Assembly: GCA_965214305.1 (NCBI GenBank) | Contig: OZ243949.1 | Location: 1-64,000, forward strand | Length of the DNA: 64,000 nucleotides | DNA from: Azophilus sp965214305 | Lineage (GTDB): Bacteria > Pseudomonadota > Gammaproteobacteria > Pseudomonadales > Azotimanducaceae | Direction of reading: 5' to 3' | Part shown: positions 8,012-17,488 of the stretch, one piece after another | Numbering within the stretch: the stretch's first letter is position 1 | Layout: every line of letters starts with the position of its first letter | Program-made: the position numbers and the translations under genes | The notes under the pieces: generated by a model | Told to the model about the DNA's origin: nothing | Database searches by the model: none | The model's input: only the letters and a program-made list of their open reading frames with translations

Positions 8012-8900
8012 CGAAGCGTCGCTCCAGTGCCTGCCCCAGTGCCGCAAAGCCAAATACCGTCAGCGATACCGCAATGCCGGGGAACACCGCGGCCCACCAG
8101 TTGCCCAGCAGAATTTGGCTGGCGCCGGTGGCGATCATCAACCCCCATTCCGGTTGCGGCGGTCTGAGACCGGCTCCGACGAAACTCAGGCCGGCCGTCA
8201 ACAAGATCGCAAAGCCGATGGTCACCGATATCTGCACAATGGCCGGCCGCAACGAGTTTGGCAGCACGTGTTGGAAGGCAATGGCCAACTCCGAGACGCC
8301 CAAGGCGCGGGAAGCGTCGACATAGCCATTGTTTTTTTGCGTCAGCACCTCGGCACGGGTGAGGCGGGTGAATATGGGGGTATAGAGCAAGGTCATCGCC
8401 AAAACGAGATTCAACTCGCTGCGTCCGGCGAGCGCCACGAGCACCATTGCGGAGATGAATACCGGGAACGACTGCAACAGATCGGATACTCGCATGAGCG
8501 TTTCCGTGGCCCAGTTCCTGAAAAAACCGGCCAGGGCACCGAGTACGATGCCGACCAGGAAGCTCAACGATGTCGCCGATAGCGCGATCAGCAGATCCGC
8601 TCTCGGTGCCGCGATGGTGCGGCTGAAAACATCAAGGCCCGCCGTATCGGTACCGAACCAATGTACCGGTTTGTCGATCTGCCCAGAGAATGTTGCCCAG
8701 AGCAGACCGAGCCAGTCCGTCAGTGGCGGCGGTGGCACCGAGATCGCTCCGGTTGTCACCGTCGGCTCGTAGGGTGCGATCTCGGTTCCGAACAGGGCGA
8801 GGAATACAGCCAGACCGACAATGGCGACACCGGTGCGAAACAAAGCCGGTGCTGGCTGTGCGTGAACCCGTTGCGCAAGTTGAGTCGCTGCTGCGTTCAT
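8004..8900 (-). CDS. Peptide-type ABC transporter permease (DppC-like)
   Basis: This is a 298-residue inner-membrane permease of the BPD type-1 family. It has an N-terminal membrane helix (about 22-40), a periplasmic segment and a cluster of helices. The cytoplasmic EAA-like loop runs through VDASRALGVSELAIAFQHVLPN (Ala-Leu-Gly with downstream HVLPN). Its start overlaps the upstream permease stop by ATGA, so the two should be translated together at equal levels. Confidence 0.9.
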   Translation of the reverse strand: MNAAATQLAQRVHAQPAPALFRTGVAIVGLAVFLALFGTEIAPYEPTVTTGAISVPPPPLTDWLGLLWATFSGQIDKPVHWFGTDTAGLDVFSRTIAAPRADLLIALSATSLSFLVGIVLGALAGFFRNWATETLMRVSDLLQSFPVFISAMVLVALAGRSELNLVLAMTLLYTPIFTRLTRAEVLTQKNNGYVDASRALGVSELAIAFQHVLPNSLRPAIVQISVTIGFAILLTAGLSFVGAGLRPPQPEWGLMIATGASQILLGNWWAAVFPGIAVSLTVFGFAALGQALERRFDD

Positions 8901-9916
8901 TGCAAGATCCGTGGGTCCAGCGCGGCATGGATCAAATCAAGCAGCAAATAAACCAGCAACGAGATGGCGGCGATGACCAGCACCACGCCTTGGATCGCCG
9001 GATAGTCGAACGCGAGGATGGAGCGTACCGCATACTGACCGAGCCCGCCGAGGGAAAACACGGTTTCGACCAGTACCGCACCACCGAGCATGAACCCGTA
9101 CAGGATGCCGATCATTGTCATGGACGGCGCAAAGGCTGCGCGTAAGGCGTTGGCAGCGAGTTTCATTGACGGCAGCCCGGCCGCTCGTGCGTACAGGATG
9201 TAGTCCGTCTTCAGTACCCGGCCCATACCGTCCCGGGTCAGCTTAATGATCGGGCCAGCGACCACGATCGCGAGCGTCAGTACCGGCAGCATCAAAAAAT
9301 GCAGGGCCTGCCGAAACAACCGCAGATCGCCCCGGAGTAAGGCATCGAGCGCCAGAAACCCGGTAAACGTCGGCGGTGGCGATTCGAGCGGGGACAGTCT
9401 GCCGAGCGGGCCGGGAGCGATACCGAGCTGATAGAAGAACACATAGATCAGAATGAGACCCCAAGCGAACTCCGGTTGCGAGCCGGCCAACATGCCGAAC
9501 AATGTGGTGCCCTTGTCCACCTTGCCGCCGGATCGCAGGGCGCCAAGCACACCGAGCGATACGCCCATCAGCACGGCCAGCAAGAATGCAAAGGTAATCA
9601 ACTCCAGAGTTGCGGGCAGCACTTCCCTAATCTCTTGCGTCACCGGTGAGCCTGTCACCCAGGACTCGCCCAGGCTGCCATCTAAGAGGCCGGGTTGATT
9701 GGCCAGACCGAGAAAGGCCGCGAATTGTTCCGGCAGGGATTGATCGAGACCGAGATTGGTGCGCGCGGCGGTGTAGGCCTCATCGCTGGCGTTCAAGCCG
9801 ACGAAACGCGCCACCGGATCCGCCGGCAGCAGACGTATCAGGAAGAACACCGCCACGGTCACTCCCGCGAGTTGGAGCGCGACAAAACCGAGGCGTTTGA
9901 GGACGAACAGGGTCAT
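8897..9916 (-). CDS. Peptide-type ABC transporter permease (DppB-like)
   Basis: This is a 339-residue permease. It opens with MTLFVLKRLGFVALQ and has the N-terminal motif RLLPADPVARF typical of DppB/OppB. Later come six hydrophobic segments and the loop YARAAGLPSMKLAANALR. ATG 9916 was chosen because it directly precedes this standard N-terminus and overlaps the substrate-binding protein stop (ATGA). Longer in-frame starts would add a proline/arginine-rich leader with no family counterpart. Confidence 0.9.
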   Translation of the reverse strand: MTLFVLKRLGFVALQLAGVTVAVFFLIRLLPADPVARFVGLNASDEAYTAARTNLGLDQSLPEQFAAFLGLANQPGLLDGSLGESWVTGSPVTQEIREVLPATLELITFAFLLAVLMGVSLGVLGALRSGGKVDKGTTLFGMLAGSQPEFAWGLILIYVFFYQLGIAPGPLGRLSPLESPPPTFTGFLALDALLRGDLRLFRQALHFLMLPVLTLAIVVAGPIIKLTRDGMGRVLKTDYILYARAAGLPSMKLAANALRAAFAPSMTMIGILYGFMLGGAVLVETVFSLGGLGQYAVRSILAFDYPAIQGVVLVIAAISLLVYLLLDLIHAALDPRILQ

Positions 9917-11628
9917 GGCTCGGCAAAGGCGAGATCGAAAAAACGCAGCGCGTTGTCGGGGTGCCAGGCCAGGCCCGTCAGCCGCGCGTTGTGCGCCCAC
10001 TGGGTTTGGTATTCGACCACCGGTAGCCAAGCCAGGTCGTCAATGAGCTGCCGTTGGATGGCGGCGAGCAGCGCCGTTCGCCGTTCGGGGACGACCTCGT
10101 TACGCGCCAACATCCATTGCCGGTCGACGTCCGGATTGGCGTAGTTGACCATATTGTTGATGCCGCCGCGGTCGGGCGAAATGAAGAACAGCGAAATTGC
10201 GTAACCGGCATCGACGATCACGGGCTTTTCCTGGTCGTTCAATGCAAACGGCAGGTCCTTTTTGACCAACTGCCGGTCGCCATACTGAGTCAGCGGCATG
10301 GGGTCGAGGCTGACAGGAAAGCCCAACTCTCGCATGGACGACTGAATTAACACGGCGATCGGCCCGAGCACCGCCTCCTTTTCGCTCACATAGGCGAGTT
10401 CGAAAGCCGAGGCATAGCGATCGAGCCCCCGTCCGCCCGGGAAACCGGCTGTTTCCAACCAGCGTTGCGCCGCTTGTGGATCATAGTCGTAGACCATATC
10501 GCCGTCATGGTAACCGGGGTAGGTGCTGGGGACGACGCCATGCCAGCGTCTGGCCTTGTCGGCGTAACTGCCCGCCACGATGGCTTGGTAAGGGATGGCA
10601 TGCGCCACCGCCTTGCGTAGCGCAATATTATCGAAGGGCGGCGTCAGGAAATTCATGTGTACAAACAGATTCTCGTTGCCCGTCACGCCGCTTACCCGTG
10701 CCGTCGGCACGTCCGCCAGAGCCGCGAACTCGTGCGGCGTCAGCTTCTCGACCATGTCGGCCTGAGCCATGCGTACCAGGATGAAACGATTGGCGTTCTG
10801 CGGAATGCGCTTGATGACCACGCGCTTGATTGCTGGCGGTCCACGGTAGTAGTTGTCGTTCGCGGTCAAGATGAACTCGTTGTTCTTCGACCAGCGTTCC
10901 ACACAGTAAGGCCCGAATCCCGGAGCGGCCACATTGTTGATGTGATCTGTGGACCAGGGATCCTCATCGGTACTGTGCGCTAGCGCCTCGCGGCTGTCGA
11001 AGATCAGCAGCCCGAAAGCCGTCAATGCGGGCAGGAACAACGGGTTTGGCCCGGACTGGCGGAATTCCACCCGGTAGTCGTCGAGCCTTTTGACTTCGTC
11101 CGCCAATGTGCGGGCGGCCGGATCGGATAATACCCTGTCGTCAAAGCCGTCAATCGACGCGGCCGACGACAAAAACCAGCCTACCGGGATGGTGCCGGAC
11201 ACCGATTTCGCGCGGGCAAAGGTGTAGAGCACATCATCCGCCGTGAAGGTGTTGCCGGCGCAGCTAGTCACGCCGCGGCGCAGCTTGAGGGTCCAGACGA
11301 GCCGTTCCGGATCGTATTGCCAGGATTCGGCCAGCCGGCCCTCGATACGGGTAAAGTCGGGTAGACCCACTGGTGCGGCCGCGGATGGCGGTTGCCGTCC
11401 GTATGCGACCAGCGGCTCCAGCAGGTTGACCATGCCCGTCTGGCTGGTTGGTATCGCTGCAGCAGGACCGTCGTAGTCCAAGCCCACCGGGACATCCTCG
11501 GCGATGTGGATCAGTGTGCCGGTGGGCGGTTCACGGGCCGGTGCGCCGCAACCGGCGAGCGCCGCAAGCGCGATGAGCACACAGAGTTGCGGCGGACGCC
11601 ATCCACGCTCGCTTGAGAACTTTTTCAA
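9913..11628 (-). CDS. ABC transporter substrate-binding lipoprotein (SBP family 5)
   Basis: This 571-residue protein has a lipoprotein signal peptide with lipobox LAGC (Cys about 27). A family-5 extracellular solute-binding domain follows; typical elements are WTLKLRRGVTSCAGNTFTADDV near 120-140 and RKAVAHAIPYQAI near 340. Such proteins bind peptides, nickel chelates or sugars. This one opens a run of four transport genes followed by an oxidoreductase gene on the minus strand. A 158-bp gap with a strong hairpin separates it from the TonB receptor upstream. The substrate is not predictable here. Confidence 0.9.
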   Translation of the reverse strand: MKKFSSERGWRPPQLCVLIALAALAGCGAPAREPPTGTLIHIAEDVPVGLDYDGPAAAIPTSQTGMVNLLEPLVAYGRQPPSAAAPVGLPDFTRIEGRLAESWQYDPERLVWTLKLRRGVTSCAGNTFTADDVLYTFARAKSVSGTIPVGWFLSSAASIDGFDDRVLSDPAARTLADEVKRLDDYRVEFRQSGPNPLFLPALTAFGLLIFDSREALAHSTDEDPWSTDHINNVAAPGFGPYCVERWSKNNEFILTANDNYYRGPPAIKRVVIKRIPQNANRFILVRMAQADMVEKLTPHEFAALADVPTARVSGVTGNENLFVHMNFLTPPFDNIALRKAVAHAIPYQAIVAGSYADKARRWHGVVPSTYPGYHDGDMVYDYDPQAAQRWLETAGFPGGRGLDRYASAFELAYVSEKEAVLGPIAVLIQSSMRELGFPVSLDPMPLTQYGDRQLVKKDLPFALNDQEKPVIVDAGYAISLFFISPDRGGINNMVNYANPDVDRQWMLARNEVVPERRTALLAAIQRQLIDDLAWLPVVEYQTQWAHNARLTGLAWHPDNALRFFDLAFAEP

Positions 11629-11744
11629 CGCCCTGTTCCGCTAACTGAAGCCTAATGCATCATCAGCTTGCTTGCCCGCCTGTTTCACCAAGGGCCGCGA
11701 TGATCGCGCCGGATTTTACCCGGTGCCGCAAGGCAAGCACCATC

Positions 11745-11768
11745 GCCCCGCTCGCTGCCGAGCGGGGC
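11745..11768 (-). terminator. GC-rich hairpin after the TonB receptor gene
   Basis: A perfect 10-bp stem (GCCCCGCTCG with CGAGCGGGGC) closes on a 4-nt loop, 19 nt beyond the receptor stop codon. There is no T-run on the minus-strand side, so it may be a transcript-stabilising or weak pause structure rather than an intrinsic terminator. Confidence 0.45.
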
Positions 11769-11786
11769 CCAGGCTCCTTAGGCGGG

Positions 11787-14579
11787 CTAGAAATTGACGC
11801 TTACCTCGAACCCCCAAGTCCTTGGTGCCGCACGATAAGTCACATAGGTGGTCAGTGGTGCCTCGGTGAACACCGTGACGACGTCTTCGGGATACAACTC
11901 GTCGGTCAGGTTCTTGCCCCACAAGGCAATCGACCAACCATCGGTTTCCAAAGCGATACGGGCGTCGAGCAAGTTCAGCGCATCGCGTCGCGAGCCTGCG
12001 GAATTACGCGAATTGAAGTGTTGATTGCCGCGATGCTCCCAGGACAGGTTGGAGACGAGCTGGGCGTCCGGCCTACCGAATGCGTCGGCCAATCGCCATA
12101 CATGTGTCAGCGAGATATTAGCCGTCACTTTCGCCACGAACGGCGCACGATTGCCCAGGCTCACCGGGTCCGAGTCCAGTTTGGTGATCTCGGCGTCGAT
12201 CCAGCCGAGCCCGGCCGACAGCTCCAAACCCTCGGTCAGGCTGGTACCGATCTCAAGCTCGGCGCCGAACAACTCGATCTCGTCGATCACCGTCACCGCA
12301 TTCAACGTACCCGCGGGGATGAATTGGAACTGTTGGGCGTTCTTCTTGGTGTTGAAGAAAGCCGCGCCGTTCAGCACCATCCGCCCGTCGAGTAGGGTGC
12401 TCTTGAAACCGACCTCGAAATTGTCGGCGGTGGAGTCGCCGTATTCGTTCGGCACGGTGCCGCCGGTGCGCTCGAATGTCTGAGCGCCGTTGAAGCCACC
12501 GGCCTGAAAACCCTTGGCATAGCCTCCGTAGATCATCAGCTGGTCGTTGGTGCGCCAAGTCAGGTTGATCTTGGGTTGAAACTGCTCGAACCTCAGCGCT
12601 CTTGACAAGCCGGAGGTTGTCGAGAACTGTGGCGGGGAGACGTCGACGGTATCCTTCTCCTCGCGGTCGAAGCGCCCGGCCAAGGTCAGTTCAAGGTCGT
12701 CGTTTAGGTCGTAGCTGAGAATGCCAAAGGCCGCCCAGGCATCGGTTTGCACATTGTCGGAAATGAAACTGAAGGTCTGATTCGGCCCGCTCAATAGCGG
12801 CTCGAATGCATCCAAGACAAAACCCCCGGGGTCGTTACCGAGCGCCGCATGGATATTCGGCTCGTTATCGATGTTGGTGAAGTATGCCCCGACAATGTAA
12901 CGCAGACGATTGTCTGTCGGTGACGTGAACCTCAGCTCCTGGCTGAAGGCCTCGTGCGACACCACATTGAACTGCGTACTGTTTTCGGTTGCGTAGTAGG
13001 GAAAGTCGTCACTCGCAAACACATCCAGCACATCGTCGTAAGTGGTGACACTGGTGATCGTGCCGGCAACCGCCTCGTAATCGATTTTGACCGATAACGA
13101 CTCTTTCGTTTGTTTGTTGCGACCCTCCACGTTGCGTACGAAGGGGATCTCGTGTACGTCGTTGATGTTGGTATTGGCCGTTTGCGGCGAGGTCTGCAGA
13201 TCGCCGATCAAGGTCTGCGGACTCCACTGCGTTGCGCTGCCGGTGACCCGGCTGAACGATGCCCGCAGGTCCAGGCTGAGCGGCTCGCTGGGCGTCCACA
13301 AAAAGCGCAAACGACCGACTTTTTCGTTGAATGGATCCTCGAAATCTTGGCGCGTGATGTTGCGGAAATGACCGTCGCGGTCCACAAAGGCGCCGGAGAA
13401 ACGCGCATACAGTTTGTCCTTGATGACGGGCCCGCTCAAGGAAACCCGCGCCCGCGCCTCGTCGCCTTCGCCGTAACCACCCGAGGCGCCGCCCTCGAAC
13501 TCGTTGGTCGGTTCTTTGGTGGTTATCACAATCGCGCCGGCAATGGCGTTGCGGCCGTAGAGATATCCTTGAGGCCCTTTGAGCACCTCGATTTGCTCGA
13601 TGTCGAACAGTTCGCCGTTGAACTGATTGCGCCCCGTCAACACCACCCCGTCAACGACAACGGCAACCGGCGCTTCCGTATTGCGTGTCTGGGCATCCCC
13701 GCGCACGGTGATCAGCGTCTCCCCAGCGTGGTTGCTATCGCTGAGCACCACGTTGGGCGTCAACTCGATGAAATCGGCCGGCCGCCTGATGTTCTGTCGT
13801 TCAATGGTTTCCGGCGAGAACACCGTGACCGCCGCCGGTGCGTCCTGTAATGACTGGTTGCGCTTCAAGGCAGTGACGATGACCTCCTCGACCACGGGTT
13901 TTGCGCCTGTGTTGTGCGCGGTTTCTTCACCCGATTGCGCGGTTGCTTGGTTGGTCGCCCCGGATGCGGCGAGCAACACCGCAGCAAACGCATTGCTTAA
14001 GCGTTTGAATAGCGGTGCTTTTGTCTTTGTAATGTCTTTTTGCATGGCATTCCCCTTGTTCATCAACGGACCATTAGCCGAAATGCTCAGTACGGTTGCG
14101 TTGCTGAACATCGGGGTCAACCCGGTACCCGCAAGCAGGATGTCAACACCCTCTTGCAGTCTGTACTTGCCGGTCAAGGCGTTGGCGGACTTGTCACGGA
14201 CCATGTCATCCGGGAACACCAGCGTCAGGCCGGCCTGTTCAGCAAACTCCATGAGCGCACTGTGAACCGGCTGCCGCGGCACATTGAAGTCGAACTCCAC
14301 TGCCGCCGCGTCCGCCGCGCCAAAGCCTAAAATTAGCAAGAACAGCAAAAGACCCGGGCTTCCAGCCTGGCTACCGGCAGCGCCTTTTGTGTGCGCTCGC
14401 TTGGATGACGATTCAGAACAACTTTTCCCTGAAAACCAGTGAAAAGGATTTCCTCTCCGTTGTGGGGAGGCCTGATTCGTTCGATCAGATACTGCTGAGG
14501 AGCACGCGACTTTCGCCATCGAACTCATGTGCGATATTGAAGTTAACGCGAAGTGACGAGAGCAGCGCTTCAACATCAC
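11787..14579 (-). CDS. TonB-dependent outer-membrane receptor with N-terminal signalling (STN) domain
   Basis: The open frame gives 930 residues. A hydrophobic segment at about 76-92 is followed by an STN domain (about 95-170), as in FecA-type receptors that signal to an anti-sigma factor. Then comes a second signal-peptide-like stretch (MQKDITKTKAPLF... to ATAQS, about 179-216), a TonB box (EEVIVTA), the plug (RGDAQTRNTEAPVAVVVDG) and a 22-strand-type barrel ending in aromatic VSVNF. The start is uncertain: the 5' 90 bp overlap fecR, and ATG 14045 with AAGGGG 7 nt upstream would give a 752-residue receptor without STN. Neighbouring fecR and sigma genes support the signalling form. The substrate could be a siderophore or peptide. 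Confidence 0.85.
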   Translation of the reverse strand: MMLKRCSRHFALTSISHMSSMAKVACSSAVSDRTNQASPQRRGNPFHWFSGKSCSESSSKRAHTKGAAGSQAGSPGLLLFLLILGFGAADAAAVEFDFNVPRQPVHSALMEFAEQAGLTLVFPDDMVRDKSANALTGKYRLQEGVDILLAGTGLTPMFSNATVLSISANGPLMNKGNAMQKDITKTKAPLFKRLSNAFAAVLLAASGATNQATAQSGEETAHNTGAKPVVEEVIVTALKRNQSLQDAPAAVTVFSPETIERQNIRRPADFIELTPNVVLSDSNHAGETLITVRGDAQTRNTEAPVAVVVDGVVLTGRNQFNGELFDIEQIEVLKGPQGYLYGRNAIAGAIVITTKEPTNEFEGGASGGYGEGDEARARVSLSGPVIKDKLYARFSGAFVDRDGHFRNITRQDFEDPFNEKVGRLRFLWTPSEPLSLDLRASFSRVTGSATQWSPQTLIGDLQTSPQTANTNINDVHEIPFVRNVEGRNKQTKESLSVKIDYEAVAGTITSVTTYDDVLDVFASDDFPYYATENSTQFNVVSHEAFSQELRFTSPTDNRLRYIVGAYFTNIDNEPNIHAALGNDPGGFVLDAFEPLLSGPNQTFSFISDNVQTDAWAAFGILSYDLNDDLELTLAGRFDREEKDTVDVSPPQFSTTSGLSRALRFEQFQPKINLTWRTNDQLMIYGGYAKGFQAGGFNGAQTFERTGGTVPNEYGDSTADNFEVGFKSTLLDGRMVLNGAAFFNTKKNAQQFQFIPAGTLNAVTVIDEIELFGAELEIGTSLTEGLELSAGLGWIDAEITKLDSDPVSLGNRAPFVAKVTANISLTHVWRLADAFGRPDAQLVSNLSWEHRGNQHFNSRNSAGSRRDALNLLDARIALETDGWSIALWGKNLTDELYPEDVVTVFTEAPLTTYVTYRAAPRTWGFEVSVNF

Positions 14580-15561
14580 CGACCTGGAAGCGACCGGAAA
14601 GGGTGCGGGTTTTCAGCGACTCGTCAAGGAAAACAAATTCGACTGTCGTGTATCGCTCGACCTCCTTGAGCGCTTGTTCGAGCGGCTCCGAGCGAAAGAT
14701 CAAGCGACCGTCTCGCCATGAGAGTTTGACCGCAATCTCGTCGGTCGAAACCGTTTTTTTGACTGGCTCGGCGGCGCCTAAGCTCACCGACTCGCCTGTC
14801 GCCACGATGTTGTCGTCTAGTTTCTCAAGCAAGGGTGGCAAGGTTGGGCTGTCCAATGCTTCGATGTCGCCGACACGAGGCGACGGTGCCATCGCTGGTT
14901 GCTTACCGATGACCACCTTGCCTTCGGTCACCATGAGTTCGACACGGTGGTTGTCGGTCATTGCCACCACGAATTCCGTGCCAACCGCTTGAATGATTCG
15001 ATTGCCGGCAAGTACGGATAATGGTCTGCTGCGGTCTTCGGCGACCCGCACAAGAATCTCGCCTTGCGCCAGACGCAGTAATCGTTGCTCCGGTGTGAAG
15101 GCCACCGTCAGTTGGGTGTTGGTGTTCAACACCACTTCGCTGCTATCGGGAAGCAGCAGGGTCTTCTGCTCGCCTATCGCGGTTGCGTACTCGGCCGATG
15201 TCTTTGGCGGCGCTCTATTACCACCGGAAGTGGGTAGCAGGAGTCCGACGGTTATCAGCACCGCCAGGGCGCCGACGACAGCAAGACCCTGGGCCCATGG
15301 CCGATAACCAAGACCGCGCTTGACCCGATCATGCTCGGACTCGTGTGGAAACAGCTCGGCCAGCCGTTCCAGAGTATCGGCCCTGTCCCATACCAAGGCG
15401 ACTTCCATTAGGGATTCTCGATGTTCGACGCTCTCGTCCAGCCAGGCACCAAGGGCCGCCTCGTCGCTTGCGCTTAACGCTCCCTCATCCATTTTGAGCA
15501 CCCAGCGACTCGCGGCTTCGAGCAATTCGTCATCCCGCGAGATTGACACCACGTTTTTCAT
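14485..15561 (-). CDS. fecR: FecR-family anti-sigma factor
   Basis: This 358-residue protein has an N-terminal cytoplasmic DUF4880-type domain (ASRWVLKMDEGALSASDEAA...), one membrane helix (LAVVGALAVLITVGLLL, about 97-113), a periplasmic FecR domain (LPDSSEVVLNTNTQL..., EILVRVAEDRSRPL) and a C-terminal STN-like module. It would relay the receptor state to the ECF sigma factor. ATG 15561 overlaps the sigma gene stop by 4 nt, which indicates coupling. The gene symbol denotes the family, not the citrate system. Confidence 0.9.
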   Translation of the reverse strand: MKNVVSISRDDELLEAASRWVLKMDEGALSASDEAALGAWLDESVEHRESLMEVALVWDRADTLERLAELFPHESEHDRVKRGLGYRPWAQGLAVVGALAVLITVGLLLPTSGGNRAPPKTSAEYATAIGEQKTLLLPDSSEVVLNTNTQLTVAFTPEQRLLRLAQGEILVRVAEDRSRPLSVLAGNRIIQAVGTEFVVAMTDNHRVELMVTEGKVVIGKQPAMAPSPRVGDIEALDSPTLPPLLEKLDDNIVATGESVSLGAAEPVKKTVSTDEIAVKLSWRDGRLIFRSEPLEQALKEVERYTTVEFVFLDESLKTRTLSGRFQVGDVEALLSSLRVNFNIAHEFDGESRVLLSSI

Positions 15562-16154
15562 GCATCCTCTCTTCGTCGCTGCATAGACGAATGACGGTTC
15601 GTATTCCCCGAAGCCGGTCCGGCGGATGGTTGTCGGCCCTCCTGGCGCTTGCGCATGTACTGCACACACCGCTTGGTGCCGTTGGTGATATGCGTCTCGA
15701 CGGTGGCTTGGGCGAGCCCCATCTCGGCCATGATTTCCCGCAGCGTGTAGCCGTAGACCTTTTTCAGCACGAAGGCGCGCCGACACTGCCTTGGTAGGGA
15801 GCGCACCGCTTCGCAAAAAAGCGCAAACTCCTCGTCGGACGCGGCCTGCGTATAGGTGGGGTCCGCCTCCGAGGGTACCGGTATCTCCGCCAACGGCAAC
15901 GCATCCATATCGGCACCGGCGGTCAAGCGCGATTCCGAACGCTTCACATGGTCAAGGGCCAGGTTGCGCGCCGTGCGCAACAGATAGGAACGCGGCTCCC
16001 CGATGAACTCCTGATCGTCAACGCGGCATATGCGGACATAAGTTTCCTGGACGATATCCTCGACCTCTTTCGGCGGGACAATGCGCATCACCAACCGTGC
16101 GAGTTGCCCGCGCAGCCCAAGGTATACGTCGATCAAACGGTCTGATCCAGCCAC
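15558..16154 (-). CDS. fecI: ECF RNA polymerase sigma factor, FecI-like
   Basis: This is a 198-residue sigma-70-family protein with region 2 (VEDIVQETYVRICR, then SYLLRTARNLALDHVKR) and region 4 (LPRQCRRAFVLKKVYGYTLREIMAEMGLAQATVETHI). The likely start is GTG with a GAGGA-type Shine-Dalgarno upstream. It lies 20 bp downstream of metX on the same strand, so it may be cotranscribed with metX or have a promoter inside metX. It should direct transcription of the receptor operon when FecR releases it. The C-terminus after about 180 is a basic tail. Confidence 0.9.
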   Translation of the reverse strand: MAGSDRLIDVYLGLRGQLARLVMRIVPPKEVEDIVQETYVRICRVDDQEFIGEPRSYLLRTARNLALDHVKRSESRLTAGADMDALPLAEIPVPSEADPTYTQAASDEEFALFCEAVRSLPRQCRRAFVLKKVYGYTLREIMAEMGLAQATVETHITNGTKRCVQYMRKRQEGRQPSAGPASGNTNRHSSMQRRREDA

Positions 16155-16174
16155 AAATCCTCGTCCGACCTATG

Positions 16175-17257
16175 CTAGAAAAACCCCGCCACCGCTGGCC
16201 GGAAACGATCCATATCGACCAGGAAGGAATCGTGCCCCTGGATTGAGTTCAGTGGTTTGAAAGCGACTTGCGATACGCAGGATTCAAGCACCCTGGCCAG
16301 TTCCTCCTGCTGATGCAGCGGAAACAGAAAATCCGACTTCGCCCCGATGACCAGGGCTCTTTCGACCCCTAGCCGCCGTAACCCCTCTTCCAGGCTGCCG
16401 CCGTGGTCGGCGGCATCGAACAGGTCCATGGCGCGCGACAGGTAGAGATAGCAATTGGCATCGAATCCGCCGATAAACCGGTTGGCGTGGGCTTCCAAGT
16501 ACGCTTCCACCTCAAAGTCGATGCCGAACGGGTGCTGCGCCGGTGGTTCCTGGGTGGCCCGTTCGCGGCCAAAGCGTTCCGCCCACTCCGCCGCCGAGCG
16601 ATAGGTAATCATGCCCAGTTTGCGGGCTAATCGCATACCGCTGATCGGCCCCCGGTCGAAATCGTACTGGCCGTTTTGCCAGACCGGGTCGGTACGGATC
16701 ATCTCCCGTTGCAGGGAACGCAGCGCGATGGAGAAGGGCAGGCTGCGGCCGGCGGAGGATATCGAGACCAGACCACGGCTCCGTTCGGGATGCTGTAGCG
16801 CGAACGCCAGAGCCGTCATGCCGCCCATGGAGGCGCCGACCACGGCGTACAGCCGCTCCACACCCAGGTGATCGAGTACCAGGGCACCGCCGTTGGCAAT
16901 GTCTTCCACGCAGAGGACGGGAAAGTTCAGCCGATACGGCCGGCCGGTGGCCGGATGCGGCGAGGCGGGCCCGGTGGAGCCGAAACAGCTGCCGAGCGAA
17001 TTGATGCAGATGATGCAGTAGCGGTTGGTGTCGATGGGTTTGTCTGGCCCGACCATGTCCTCCCACCAGCCGGTGGTCGGGTCCGCGGGCGAGGAGGCGA
17101 TGTGGGCGGAAGGCGACAGGCCGGTAAAAACCAGCACCGCGTTGTCCTTGGCGGGGTTCATCCGCCCAAGCGTTTCGTAGGCGATTACCGGGTTTGACAG
17201 CGATCCGCGCTGCATTTGAAAAGTGCCGTCTACGGTGAGTTGCTGCAGTGCGCTCAT
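16175..17257 (-). CDS. metX: Homoserine O-acyltransferase (MetX)
   Basis: This is a 360-residue alpha/beta hydrolase of the MetX family, which acylates homoserine in methionine synthesis. The nucleophile elbow is GASMGGM with Ser at about 143, and the catalytic His lies in GHDSFLVD near 340. The substrate-site loop INSLGSCFGSTGP is present. ATG 17257 starts the usual N-terminus MSALQQL; longer in-frame starts run into the repeat end at 17352. Acetyl- versus succinyl-CoA use cannot be settled by eye. The first 13 codons and upstream 50 bp are duplicated at 4315-4405. Confidence 0.92.
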   Translation of the reverse strand: MSALQQLTVDGTFQMQRGSLSNPVIAYETLGRMNPAKDNAVLVFTGLSPSAHIASSPADPTTGWWEDMVGPDKPIDTNRYCIICINSLGSCFGSTGPASPHPATGRPYRLNFPVLCVEDIANGGALVLDHLGVERLYAVVGASMGGMTALAFALQHPERSRGLVSISSAGRSLPFSIALRSLQREMIRTDPVWQNGQYDFDRGPISGMRLARKLGMITYRSAAEWAERFGRERATQEPPAQHPFGIDFEVEAYLEAHANRFIGGFDANCYLYLSRAMDLFDAADHGGSLEEGLRRLGVERALVIGAKSDFLFPLHQQEELARVLESCVSQVAFKPLNSIQGHDSFLVDMDRFRPAVAGFF

Positions 17258-17351
17258 GGGCCGACCGTAGCAGAAGGGCTGTCGGCCTGACAACGCGGTG
17301 TTCGTGCAAGTGCCGGAAACAGCCGTTTGCATTGAGCCTCGACGAGAGTCC

Positions 17352-17392
17352 GGGAGCCTCTGCCTGCGGAAGTCGCGAAAGCGAAAATCCGC
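17352..17392 (+). repeat. Solo end of the MITE-like element
   Basis: GGGAGCCTCTGCCTGCGGAA followed by GTCGCGAAAGCGAAAATCCGC matches one end of the 163-bp element. It lies between the divergent metX and M16 peptidase genes. The rest of the element is absent. Confidence 0.65.
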
Positions 17393-17488
17393 GCTGACTT
17401 TGCCATCAACCGTTGGCAAACGATTGTGGGAGTGAACCCGGCAAAGCGGTAGCATAGCGGTCTCCAATCCGTTGAAGAGTGCTTTGCT

